Shown here: one piece after another, positions 25,147-33,895 of the stretch | Layout of the letters: every line of letters begins with the position of its first letter | Numbering within the stretch: the first letter of the stretch is position 1 | Assembly (NCBI RefSeq): GCF_019844075.1 | Contig: NZ_CP081964.1 | Span: forward strand, 1,240,001 to 1,304,000 | DNA length: 64,000 nt | DNA from: Curtobacterium sp. TC1 | GTDB lineage: Bacteria > Actinomycetota > Actinomycetes > Actinomycetales > Microbacteriaceae | Reading direction: 5' to 3' | Translations under genes and position numbers: made by a program | The notes under the pieces: generated by a model | What the model saw: the letters and a program-made list of their open reading frames with translations, nothing else | Databases searched by the model: none | What the model was told of the DNA's origin: nothing

Positions 25147-26178
25147 TCAGGACCCGGCGCGCGCCGTCGACTCCCGGACGCTCAGTGTCAGCGGTGGCCC
25201 GGGGCGTGACGGCAGCGGCGCGTCGGCGTCGATCTGCGCGCGCAGGAGCGTCGCCGCCCGCTGCCCGAGCTCCACGGTGTCGCGGGTCAGCGAGGTGATG
25301 GACGGCCGGACCAGCTGGATCATCGCCGAGTCGTCGAACGACACGATCGAGACGTCGGTCGGCACGGCGACGCCCATCTCGCTCGCGACCCCGAGCCCGG
25401 CCACCGCCAGGACGTCGTTGTCGTAGACGATCGCCGTCGGTCGGCTGCTGCGGGACAGCAGCGTGCGGGTCGCACTCGCACCGGCCTCGGCCGAGTAGTC
25501 GGTCGGGATCGACACGGCGTCGGCGAGCCCCTCGGCCGCGGCGAACGCCCGCACACGGCCGATCCGCATGGCGGTGTGCTCGAACTCGGGGCGCCCGGCG
25601 ACGTGCGCGATGCGTCGGTGCCCGAGCGCGTGCAGGTACCGCAGGACGGTGTCCGTCGCGTCACCGTCGTCGATCCACACGCTCGGTGCGGAGCCCTCGG
25701 GCGAGGGGTGGGACCCGACGACGACCGTGGGCATGCCGAGTTCGGCGAGCAGGGTCAACCGGTCGTCGTCGCGCCGCGGGTCGATGACGACCACCCCGTC
25801 GACGCGGTGCCCACGCCACCACGCCCGGTAGGTCTCGAGTTCCTCGGCGACGTCGCGCGCCACGAGCAGGTTCATCCCGACGTGGGTGCCGGCGAGTCCG
25901 AGCTGGATGCCGGAGATCAGGTCGCCGAAGAACGACTCGGTGCCGAGGGTGCGGGCCGGCCGGTTCAGCACGAAGCCGATCGAGCCGGCCTTGGCACCGC
26001 CCAGTGCGCGGGCTGCGGTGTGCGGTTGCCAGTCGAGTTCGCGGGCGATCGCGCGCACGCGAGCACGGGTCTCGTCGGACACGCCGGGGCGGTCGTTCAG
26101 GGCGAACGAGACCGCGCTGACGGACACGCCGGCACGCGCGGCGATGTCGGAGATCGTCGTTCGACGGTTCGCGGCCAT
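25147..26178 (-). CDS. LacI-family transcriptional repressor, 343 aa
   Basis: N-terminal LacI helix-turn-helix (T-I-S-D-I-A-A-R-A-G-V-S-V-S-A-V-S) with hinge helix (T-A-A-R-A-L-G), then a periplasmic-binding-protein-like sugar-sensing domain with Y-D-N-D near residue 235 and S-F-D-D in the core. It is divergent from a sugar ABC operon with mannoside hydrolases and should control it. Its own promoter is strong: GTGACT, 17 bp, TATAGT, then 7 nt to the ATG (leaderless). Confidence 0.93.
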   Translation of the reverse strand: MAANRRTTISDIAARAGVSVSAVSFALNDRPGVSDETRARVRAIARELDWQPHTAARALGGAKAGSIGFVLNRPARTLGTESFFGDLISGIQLGLAGTHVGMNLLVARDVAEELETYRAWWRGHRVDGVVVIDPRRDDDRLTLLAELGMPTVVVGSHPSPEGSAPSVWIDDGDATDTVLRYLHALGHRRIAHVAGRPEFEHTAMRIGRVRAFAAAEGLADAVSIPTDYSAEAGASATRTLLSRSSRPTAIVYDNDVLAVAGLGVASEMGVAVPTDVSIVSFDDSAMIQLVRPSITSLTRDTVELGQRAATLLRAQIDADAPLPSRPGPPLTLSVRESTARAGS

Positions 26179-26185
26179 GGGCTTG

Positions 26186-26212
26186 ACTATAGCGTTTTAG
26201 TCCTTCATAGTC
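26186..26212 (-). promoter_or_regulatory. LacI-gene promoter with GACTAT/ATAGTC inverted repeat
   Basis: TATAGT (26191-26186) is the -10 and GTGACT (26214-26209) the -35, 17 bp apart. GACTAT (26185-26190) and ATAGTC (26207-26212) form an inverted repeat coinciding with the two boxes, which may be incidental or an autoregulatory site. Confidence 0.5.
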
Positions 26213-26241
26213 ACTGCCACGAGCGGGTTCGGGGACAGGGA

Positions 26242-26255
26242 CTGAACCGGTTCAG
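26242..26255. promoter_or_regulatory. LacI-type operator of the glycan operon
   Basis: CTGAACCGGTTCAG is a perfect 14-bp palindrome with the central CG typical of LacI-family operators, 39 bases before the receptor start codon. Confidence 0.75.
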
Positions 26256-26293
26256 CACACTGACGAAGCAGGATGACGAGGGAGTCAGACGCC

Positions 26294-27586
26294 ATGAGGA
26301 CCACCACACGTGCGACGAGGAGCCGTGCTGCGGCGCTGCTCGCAGGAGCTGCCGCCACGGCACTCGTCCTGACCGGCTGCTCGGGCGGCAGCACCGCGGC
26401 CGACAACGGCGGCGGGGAGATCAGCGGGTCGATCACGCTGCAGACGTGGGCGCTCACGCCGACGTACACGGACTACCTGAACGGGGTGATCGCCGACTTC
26501 GAGAAGGCCCACCCGGACGCGAAGGTGAAGCTGCAGGACCAGCCGGGCGACGGCTACGCCGACAAGGTGCTCAGCCAGGCGTCGTCGAACTCGTTGCCCG
26601 ACGTCATCAACCTGCCGCCGGACATCGCCCTGCCGCTCGCCAAGCGCGGGTTCCTGCAGGACGTCGCGAAGGACGACACCGAGCTCGCGAGCACCTACGT
26701 CGCCGGTGCGTTGGACTCGTACGAGTACAAGGGCGTGGACGGCACGTTCGGGTACCCCTGGTACCTCAACACCGACGTCGACTACTGGAACGCGACGATG
26801 TTCGCGAAGTGCGGCCTCGACGCGGACAACCCGCCGAAGACCACCGACGAGCTGTTCACGCAGGCGAAGACCATGCACGAGAACTGCCCGACCGACTACC
26901 TGATGAGCCGCAAGCCCGGCCTCGGCGACTTCACCCTGGCAGGCGTGAAGGTCCTCAACGCGGACGGCACGAAGTTCACCTTCGCCGACTCGTCGAAGGC
27001 CGCCGACCTGATCGAGCGGTACAAGGACGCGTACCAGGACGGCTACATGCCCTCGAACGTGCTGAACAGCGACTACCTCGGCAACTCGACGCTGTTCACG
27101 CAGCAGAAGGTCGCGTGGACCACCGGCGGCGCCACCTCGCTCGCGGACTTCGAGAAGAACAACCCGTCGCTCAAGGGCAAGGTCACCGTCAGCCCCGCAC
27201 TCGACACCCCGCCGCTGTACGTGCAGGGGCTGTCGGTGTCGGCGAAGTCGAAGCACCTCGCCACGGCTGAGGCGTTCGCGAAGTTCATGACGAACGCGAA
27301 GAACCAGGAGGCGTTCGCGCACCAGGTGAACATCTTCCCGTCGACCACGTCGTCGCAGTCCGACCCGTACTTCTCGAAGGACGACGGCACCGTGAACGGT
27401 GAGGCCCGTGTCCTGGCGAACGAGGCCCTGAAGACCGCGAAGGTCCTCAACCCGGTCGAGGCGAACTCCGCCATGACGGACTTCCTCGACCAGCAGATCG
27501 CCCTCGCCATGAAGGGCCAGGTCGCGCCGGAGCAGGCACTGCAGACGGCGCAGACCAAAATGAACAGCCTGCTGGCCAACGGCTGA
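26294..27586 (+). CDS. sugar ABC transporter substrate-binding lipoprotein (SBP family 1), 430 aa
   Basis: Signal peptide with Arg-rich start and lipobox L-V-L-T-G-C (Cys29), followed by a family 1 extracellular binding protein of the MalE type (L-Q-T-W-A-L-T, P-D-A-K-V-K-L, V-L-S-Q-A-S-S-N-S-L-P-D-V). ATG 26294 is preferred over one 21 bases upstream because GAGGGAG stands at the right distance. The first gene of the operon with two permeases, a GH5 and a GH38 enzyme, so its ligand is likely a mannose-containing oligosaccharide. There is no ATPase gene in the operon; a shared MsiK-like ATPase elsewhere is expected. Confidence 0.93.
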   Translation: MRTTTRATRSRAAALLAGAAATALVLTGCSGGSTAADNGGGEISGSITLQTWALTPTYTDYLNGVIADFEKAHPDAKVKLQDQPGDGYADKVLSQASSNSLPDVINLPPDIALPLAKRGFLQDVAKDDTELASTYVAGALDSYEYKGVDGTFGYPWYLNTDVDYWNATMFAKCGLDADNPPKTTDELFTQAKTMHENCPTDYLMSRKPGLGDFTLAGVKVLNADGTKFTFADSSKAADLIERYKDAYQDGYMPSNVLNSDYLGNSTLFTQQKVAWTTGGATSLADFEKNNPSLKGKVTVSPALDTPPLYVQGLSVSAKSKHLATAEAFAKFMTNAKNQEAFAHQVNIFPSTTSSQSDPYFSKDDGTVNGEARVLANEALKTAKVLNPVEANSAMTDFLDQQIALAMKGQVAPEQALQTAQTKMNSLLANG

Positions 27587-28464
27587 TGCGCGCCAACCGC
27601 TGGTTCACGCCCTGGCTGCTCGTCCTGCCGGCCCTCGTCTGGCTCGTCGCGTTCAGCCTCTGGCCGTCGATCAACACCGTCCGGCTGTCGTTCACGAACG
27701 CCAGCCCGCTGGGGGGCGTGAGCCAGTGGGTGGGTCTTGCGAACTTCGAGACCCTGCTGGCCGATCCGCAGGTGTGGGAGGCGCTGCTCAACAGCGTCAT
27801 CTACATGGCGATCTGCCTGCCCCTGCTGACCGTGCTGCCGCTGCTCATCGCGGTGCTCGTCCAGCAGAAGCTCCCGGGGATCGCGTTCTTCCGCACGGCG
27901 TTCTACACGCCCGTCATCGCCTCGGCCGTCGTCGTCGGGCTCATCTGGACCTGGATCCTCGACGACCGCGGCGTCATCAACGAGATGGCGCAGGCGCTCG
28001 GCGTCGTGCAGGGCAGCGTCCCGTTCCTGACCGACCGGTGGCTGCTGCTCCTCAGCGCGATCAGCCTGACGGTCTGGAAGGGCCTCGGCTACTACATGAT
28101 CATCTTCCTCGCGGCCCTCGGGAACGTCGGCAAGGACCTGCACGAAGCGGCCGCCCTCGACGGCGCCGGATCGGTGCGACGGTTCTGGTCGGTCACCATG
28201 CCGGGGGTCCGCGGCACCATGACGCTCGTCGGGATCCTGGTGTGCGTCTCCGCGCTCCGGGTGTTCAGCGAGCTCTACATCCTCACCAACGGCACCGGTG
28301 GACCCGGCGGGCAGGACAACTCGCTCGTCATGCTCATCCAGCAGTACGCCCGCGGTTTCACCGGCAACCTCGGGTACGCGTCCGCCTTGAGCCTCCTGCT
28401 CTTCGTCGTGACGCTCATCCCGATGCTCGCCCTCGCGCGGATGAACAGCAAGGCGGACAAGTGA
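27586..28464 (+). CDS. sugar ABC transporter permease, MalF/LacF type, 292 aa
   Basis: Six membrane segments, the first one T-P-W-L-L-V-L-P-A-L-V-W-L, the motif S-F-T-N after it, and the EAA loop H-E-A-A-A-L-D-G-A. Length is normal. Its ATG overlaps the receptor stop codon (TGATG) and has no own ribosome site, so it is translationally coupled. Confidence 0.94.
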   Translation: MRANRWFTPWLLVLPALVWLVAFSLWPSINTVRLSFTNASPLGGVSQWVGLANFETLLADPQVWEALLNSVIYMAICLPLLTVLPLLIAVLVQQKLPGIAFFRTAFYTPVIASAVVVGLIWTWILDDRGVINEMAQALGVVQGSVPFLTDRWLLLLSAISLTVWKGLGYYMIIFLAALGNVGKDLHEAAALDGAGSVRRFWSVTMPGVRGTMTLVGILVCVSALRVFSELYILTNGTGGPGGQDNSLVMLIQQYARGFTGNLGYASALSLLLFVVTLIPMLALARMNSKADK

Positions 28465-29435
28465 CGAACACGACGACCACCGAACCCGCACTGGGCGGGG
28501 CACGCGGTGCAGCCAGCCCGACGCCGGACGTGACCGGCGCGACGGACGCGGGACGGGCCTCCAGGCAGAACGGACAAGACGGACGCAAGCGCCGTCGCGC
28601 GGTCTGGGGCGTCATGTCCACCCGCGAGAAGGTCGTGCGCTACGTCCTGCTCATCGTGGTGCTCTTCATCACGATCGGCCCGTTCCTGTGGCAGCTGTCC
28701 ACCTCGCTCAAGGGCGCCGGCGAGGACATCTACACCGCGAACCCGTCCTTCATCCCGACCGAGCCGACCTTCGAGAACTACCTCAAGGTGGCTGCCGCGA
28801 TCCCGGTCTGGCGGTACATCGGCAACTCGCTGCTCGTCGCCGCGATCGACGTGTTCGGCAACATCGTCTTCGCGACGCTCGCCGGGTTCGCCCTGGCGCG
28901 GCTGCAGTGGCGGCACCGCAAGCTCGTCCTCGGGCTGTTCCTCGCCACGCTCGTCCTGCCCGGCGAGGCGACGATCATCTCGCAGTTCGTCACCGTCAAG
29001 GACCTCGGCCTCGCCGACAACCTCGTCGGTGTCGCCCTGCCCGGGATGATCGCCGCGCTCAACGTGCTGCTCATGTTCAACGCGTTCCGGCAGATCCCGG
29101 AGGAGATCGACCAGGCCGCCGTGATGGACGGCGCGAACGCGATGCAGCGGCTGCGGTACATCTCGCTGCCCGCCGTGCAGGGGACGATCGCCGTCATCGC
29201 GATCTTCTCGTTCATCGGGGCGTGGGACGACTTCCTGTGGCCGCTCATCGTGCTGCAGTCGCCGGAGAACCTCACCCTGACCGTCGGACTGCAGTACCTG
29301 CAGGGCACGTTCGCGACCGACCAGCGCATGATCGCCGCCGGCACCATGATCGCGTTCATCCCGATCGCCGTGATCTTCGCCGTCCTGCAACGCTTCTTCT
29401 TCAAGGGCGTCGAAGAGGGCGGTGTGAAGGGCTGA
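28461..29435 (+). CDS. sugar ABC transporter permease, MalG type, 324 aa
   Basis: A hydrophilic N-terminal tail of about 55 residues (Thr/Ala-rich, then K-R-R-R) precedes six membrane segments; G-P-F-L-W-Q-L-S-T-S-L-K marks helix one of MalG-type proteins and the EAA loop is D-Q-A-A-V-M-D-G-A. GTG start overlaps the MalF-type gene by 4 bp. The long tail is unusual but not diagnostic. Confidence 0.93.
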   Translation: MTNTTTTEPALGGARGAASPTPDVTGATDAGRASRQNGQDGRKRRRAVWGVMSTREKVVRYVLLIVVLFITIGPFLWQLSTSLKGAGEDIYTANPSFIPTEPTFENYLKVAAAIPVWRYIGNSLLVAAIDVFGNIVFATLAGFALARLQWRHRKLVLGLFLATLVLPGEATIISQFVTVKDLGLADNLVGVALPGMIAALNVLLMFNAFRQIPEEIDQAAVMDGANAMQRLRYISLPAVQGTIAVIAIFSFIGAWDDFLWPLIVLQSPENLTLTVGLQYLQGTFATDQRMIAAGTMIAFIPIAVIFAVLQRFFFKGVEEGGVKG

Positions 29436-30814
29436 TGCGCTTCGGGGTCAACTACACGCCCTCGGTCGGATGGTTCCACTCGTGGCTCGACTTCTCGGCG
29501 TCGGACACCGCCAGGGACCTCGAGGCGATCGCCTCGCTCGGCGCCGACCACGTGCGGATCTTCCCGCTCTGGCCGGTCGTGCAGCCGAACCGGACGCTCA
29601 TCCGGGCCTCGGCGCTGCAGGACGTCGCGACGGTCGTGGACATCGCCGGCTCGTTCGGGCTCGACGTCAACGTCGACGCCCTGCAGGGGCACCTGTCGAG
29701 CTTCGACTTCGTGCCCGCGTGGCTGGACAGCTGGCACCGCCGGAACATGTTCACCGACCCGGACGTCGTCGCGTCGACCGCGGCGTACGTCCGGGCGCTC
29801 GCCCGAGCGGTCGCGGACAAGCCGAACCTGCTCGGCATCACCATCGGCAACGAGGTGAACCAGTTCGCGCACGCGCCGCACCCCGCGCCGCACGACATCA
29901 CGGCGGAGCAGGGCCACGCGTGGGCGGCGGCGATGGTCGCGGCGGCGCGTGACGGGCTGTCGGCCGGTCCGGCCGGTTCGTCCGGCGGGTCCGGCCTGGA
30001 GGCACGGCTCGGCCCCGCCACGTCTGCGCCGTCCGGCGCCGGGTCGCGTCCACGGCCGCTGGTCACCGTCGCGCAGTACGACGCCGCCTGGTACGACGAC
30101 GCCCAGCCCTTCGGCCCGGAGCACGCGGCGGACCACGGTGACGCCACCGTCACGCACTCGTGGGTGTTCAACGGCTCGGCAGCGCTGCACGGCGCACTCG
30201 GACCGGGATCGGTGCGGCACGGTGAGTACCTGCTCCAGCTCGCCGCCGCCTGGAACCGCGACCCCGCACGGCCGAACTGGCTGCAGGAGGTGGGGGCGCC
30301 CACCAACGTCATCGCCCCGGAGGACGCCGCCTCGTTCACCGAGCAGACCATCCGGCACGTGCTCGGGGCGCAGCAGGTGCTCGGCATCACGTGGTGGTGC
30401 TCGCACGACGTCGCCCGGTCGCTCGCCGACTTCCCGGAGCTCGAGTACGACCTCGGGCTCTTCACCAACGACGGCCGCGTCAAGCCGGCGGGGGAGGCCT
30501 TCGCCGCCGTCGCACGGTCAGGCGCCGCCGCCGCTGCGCCGCCGGCCACCGCGCTCGTGCTCGACGACGTGCTGCCCGACGGCTCGGACCGGCACGGGAT
30601 GCGTGCCGACTGCGCCCCCGGAGGCCGGTTCGCCGCCGCCTGGCTCGCCGTCGCGTCGGCGGACCCGGACGGTCGCGGTCCGCAGGTCGTCCTCCGTTCC
30701 CGACTCGGCGACACCGAGATGCTCGCCGCCCGTGGCATCGACCGCTGCGTGGACGTGCCCGCCGACCTCGACTCCACCACCATCCGCGTCGCGCACCCCG
30801 CGACCACGCCCTGA
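29435..30814 (+). CDS. GH5-family glycoside hydrolase, probable beta-mannosidase (GH5_18-like), 459 aa
   Basis: A (beta/alpha)8 retaining hydrolase. The start M-R-F-G-V-N-Y-T-P-S, then H-V-R-I-F-P-L-W-P and D-V-N-V-D-A-L-Q-G-H-L follow, as recalled, the actinobacterial GH5_18 pattern, whose characterised bifidobacterial member cleaves Man-beta1,4-GlcNAc of N-glycan cores. Candidate acid/base is Glu140 (G-N-E-V-N) and nucleophile Glu285 (L-Q-E-V-G-A-P). No signal peptide, so it is cytoplasmic. A Gly/Ser/Pro-rich insert (about residues 175-208) interrupts the barrel. Starts on the stop codon of the MalG-type gene. Subfamily from memory; GH5 is firm. Confidence 0.83.
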   Translation: MRFGVNYTPSVGWFHSWLDFSASDTARDLEAIASLGADHVRIFPLWPVVQPNRTLIRASALQDVATVVDIAGSFGLDVNVDALQGHLSSFDFVPAWLDSWHRRNMFTDPDVVASTAAYVRALARAVADKPNLLGITIGNEVNQFAHAPHPAPHDITAEQGHAWAAAMVAAARDGLSAGPAGSSGGSGLEARLGPATSAPSGAGSRPRPLVTVAQYDAAWYDDAQPFGPEHAADHGDATVTHSWVFNGSAALHGALGPGSVRHGEYLLQLAAAWNRDPARPNWLQEVGAPTNVIAPEDAASFTEQTIRHVLGAQQVLGITWWCSHDVARSLADFPELEYDLGLFTNDGRVKPAGEAFAAVARSGAAAAAPPATALVLDDVLPDGSDRHGMRADCAPGGRFAAAWLAVASADPDGRGPQVVLRSRLGDTEMLAARGIDRCVDVPADLDSTTIRVAHPATTP

Positions 30815-30846
30815 TCTGCGGCAACGCCCCGACCCTGGAAGGCTCC

Positions 30847-33800
30847 ATGCACGACGACATCCCCCTCACCACCGGACGGGCCCGCCGGGTCCTCGACGAG
30901 CGGATCACGCCCGCGGTGCACGCCACCGCCGTGCCGCTGGAGACCGCGTGGCACGAACTGCCCGGTGAGCCCGTCCCGCCGACCGAGGGCCTGCAGCTCA
31001 CCTTCGAACCGTACGAGGTCGGCACGCCCTGGGGTGCGGCCTGGGGGACGACGTGGTTCCGGCTGACCGGGACCGTGCCGACCGAGTGGGCCGGACGACG
31101 GGTGGAAGCGGTCATCGACCTCGGGTTCGACAAGAACATGCCCGGGTTCCAGTGCGAGGGGCTCGTCTACCTGGCCGACGGCACGCCGGTGAAGTCGATC
31201 AACCCGCGCAACCAGTGGGTGCTCCTCACCGAAGCAGCGGTGGGCGGGGAGACCATCGAGCTCTTCGTCGAGGCCGCGTCGAACCCCGTCCTGCTCGACT
31301 ACCACCCCTTCCTGGTCACCCACGAGGGTGACATCCAGACCTCGTCGTCGAAGCGGCTCTACACCTCGCGCCGGATGGACCTCGCCGTCTTCGAGTCCGA
31401 GGCGCACGAACTCGCGCTCGACATCGACGTCCTGCTCGAACTGCAGGCAGAGCTGCCCGAGGGCCCACGGCGGATGCGGATCCTGCAGGCCCTCGACGAC
31501 GCGCTGGACCGGCTCGACCTGCAGCACATCGCCGCGACCGCGGGTGACGCCCGCGCGGCGCTCGCCGATGTGCTCGCCGCCCCCGCCGAGGCCTCCGCCC
31601 ACACGATCTCGGCGATCGGCCACGCCCACATCGACTCCGCGTGGCTCTGGCCCGTCCGCGAGACGATCCGCAAGGTCGCCCGCACCACCTCGACGATGAC
31701 CGAACTCATCGACCAGACCGACGACTTCCTGTACGGCATGTCGAGCGCGCAGCAGTACGCGTGGATCAAGGAGCACCGCCCCGAGGTCTACGCGCGGGTG
31801 CAGGCCGCGGTCGAGGCCGGCCGGTTCCTGCCGATCGGCGGCATGTGGGTCGAGTCCGACACCGTGATGCCGACCGGCGAGAGCATCGTCCGGCAGTTCT
31901 CGCAGGGACAGCGGTTCTTCGAGCGCGAGTTCGGCATCCGACCCAAGGGCGTCTGGCTGCCCGACAGCTTCGGGTACTCGCCGGCGCTCCCGCAGCTCAT
32001 GCGCCGCGCCGGCTTCGAGTGGTTCTTCACGCAGAAGATCTCGTGGAACCAGGTGAACAAGTTCCCGCACCACACGTTCCTGTGGGAAGGCATCGACGGC
32101 TCGCGGGTGTTCTCGCACTTCCCGTCGATGGACACCTACAACTCCCGCCTGTCCGGCAGCGAGGTCGCGAAGGCCTCCCGCCAGTTCCGTGAGAACCGGC
32201 TCGCCACGGGCTCGATCGCACCGGTCGGCTGGGGCGACGGCGGCGGTGGCACGACCCGCGAGATGACCGGCACGGCCGCACGCCTTGCCGACCTCGAGGG
32301 CAGTGCGAAGGTCCGGTGGGAGCACCCCGACACGTTCTTCGACCGCGCGAAGTCCGAGCTGACCGACCCGCCGGTGTGGGTGGGGGAGCTGTACCTCGAG
32401 CTGCACCGCGCCACGCTGACCAGCCAGCACGGCACGAAGCAGGGCAACCGCCGGTGCGAGCAGCTGCTCATCGAGGCCGAGCTCTGGGCCGCGACCGCCG
32501 CCGCCCGCAGCGACTTCGCCTACCCGTACGACGAACTCGACGCCCTGTGGCAGCAGGTCCTGCTCCAGCAGTTCCACGACATCCTGCCGGGCACCTCGAT
32601 CGCGTGGGTGCACCGCGAAGCGGTCGCGAAGTACGCCGAGACGGCCGCGGCCCTGACCGCGATCATCGACCAGGCGCTCTCGGCGCTCGCCGGCACCGGA
32701 CAGGCAGCCGTCGTCGTCAACCCGGCCCCGTTCCTCCAGGCCGGCGCACCCGCGCAGGGCGCGGTCCTGGCGACTGACGTGCCGGAAGCCACCGCCGTGA
32801 CCCTGACCGAGCAGGACGGCGGGTACGTGCTGGCGAACGAGCTGGTGCGCGTCACCGTCACCGACCAGGGGCTCGTCACGAGCGCCGTCGACCTGGCGAG
32901 CGGCCGCGAGGCGATCGCTGCCGGACAGGCCGCGAACCTGCTGCAGCTGCACCAGGACTTCCCGAACATGTGGGACGCGTGGGACGTCGACCGGTACTAC
33001 CGGAACCGGGTCGAGGACCTCGTCGCGGTGACGTCGCTCGACGCGTCCGTCGATGCCGACGGCGTCGCGCGCGTCGTCGTCTCGCGGGCCTTCGGCGACT
33101 CGACCGTGCGTCAGGAGATCACACTCGCGCCGGACTCCCGCACCCTCGAGTTCGACCAGACGACCGACTGGCACGAGACCGAGAAGTTCCTCAAGGTCGC
33201 GTTCCCGCTCGACGTCCGCGCCGAGCACACCGTCGCCGAGACGCAGTTCGGAGCACAGAAGCGGGTGACGCACACGAACACCTCGTGGGAAGCCGCGAAG
33301 TTCGAGACGTCGATGCACCGCTACGTGCTCGTGTCCGAGCCGGGCTTCGGTGTGTCGCTCGTGAACGACTCGATCCACGGGTTCGACACCACCCGCGACG
33401 CCGTCGACGGGCACGTCACCACCACCGTGCGGCTGTCGCTGCTGCGGGCACCGCGGTTCCCGGACCCCGAGACCGACCAGGGCGTGCAGACGCACCGGTA
33501 CGGCATCGTCATCGGGACGGACCAGCTCGGGGCGACGGCGGCCGGCGTGCGGATGAACGCCGGAGTGCGGACCGTCACCGGGGCGAACGGGTTCGCACCG
33601 CTCGTGCGCGTGTCCGGCGGGGTCGTGCTGTCGAGCGTCAAGTTCGCCGACGACCGCTCCGGCGACCTGGTCGTGCGGGTGTACGAGCCGGTGGGGCGGC
33701 GGGGGACCGGGGCGATCGCCCTGTCCGAGGGCGATGGGGCCGCGTTCGGCACGGCTGCCGAGGTCACCCTGCTCGAAGAGCCGTTGGCCTCGGCCGGCAC

Positions 33801-33867
33801 CGTCGACGCGTCCTCGTTCGCCGTCGACGCCTACGAGGTCCGCACCTTCCGCTTCCCACACAACTGA
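30847..33867 (+). CDS. alpha-mannosidase (GH38), 1006 aa
   Basis: Retaining zinc-dependent alpha-mannosidase. The metal site H259-A-H261-I-D263-S-A-W-L-W-P and the nucleophile Asp373 in W-L-P-D-S-F-G-Y-S are exact family signatures; N-terminal beta domain, catalytic domain, three-helix bundle and C-terminal beta domains account for the length. No signal peptide: it trims imported manno-oligosaccharides in the cytoplasm. GGAAGG ribosome site. Its neighbours make alpha-mannose of N-glycans the likely substrate. Confidence 0.96.
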   Translation: MHDDIPLTTGRARRVLDERITPAVHATAVPLETAWHELPGEPVPPTEGLQLTFEPYEVGTPWGAAWGTTWFRLTGTVPTEWAGRRVEAVIDLGFDKNMPGFQCEGLVYLADGTPVKSINPRNQWVLLTEAAVGGETIELFVEAASNPVLLDYHPFLVTHEGDIQTSSSKRLYTSRRMDLAVFESEAHELALDIDVLLELQAELPEGPRRMRILQALDDALDRLDLQHIAATAGDARAALADVLAAPAEASAHTISAIGHAHIDSAWLWPVRETIRKVARTTSTMTELIDQTDDFLYGMSSAQQYAWIKEHRPEVYARVQAAVEAGRFLPIGGMWVESDTVMPTGESIVRQFSQGQRFFEREFGIRPKGVWLPDSFGYSPALPQLMRRAGFEWFFTQKISWNQVNKFPHHTFLWEGIDGSRVFSHFPSMDTYNSRLSGSEVAKASRQFRENRLATGSIAPVGWGDGGGGTTREMTGTAARLADLEGSAKVRWEHPDTFFDRAKSELTDPPVWVGELYLELHRATLTSQHGTKQGNRRCEQLLIEAELWAATAAARSDFAYPYDELDALWQQVLLQQFHDILPGTSIAWVHREAVAKYAETAAALTAIIDQALSALAGTGQAAVVVNPAPFLQAGAPAQGAVLATDVPEATAVTLTEQDGGYVLANELVRVTVTDQGLVTSAVDLASGREAIAAGQAANLLQLHQDFPNMWDAWDVDRYYRNRVEDLVAVTSLDASVDADGVARVVVSRAFGDSTVRQEITLAPDSRTLEFDQTTDWHETEKFLKVAFPLDVRAEHTVAETQFGAQKRVTHTNTSWEAAKFETSMHRYVLVSEPGFGVSLVNDSIHGFDTTRDAVDGHVTTTVRLSLLRAPRFPDPETDQGVQTHRYGIVIGTDQLGATAAGVRMNAGVRTVTGANGFAPLVRVSGGVVLSSVKFADDRSGDLVVRVYEPVGRRGTGAIALSEGDGAAFGTAAEVTLLEEPLASAGTVDASSFAVDAYEVRTFRFPHN

Positions 33868-33895
33868 ACGACCGACCCATTCAAGGAGGAATGAC

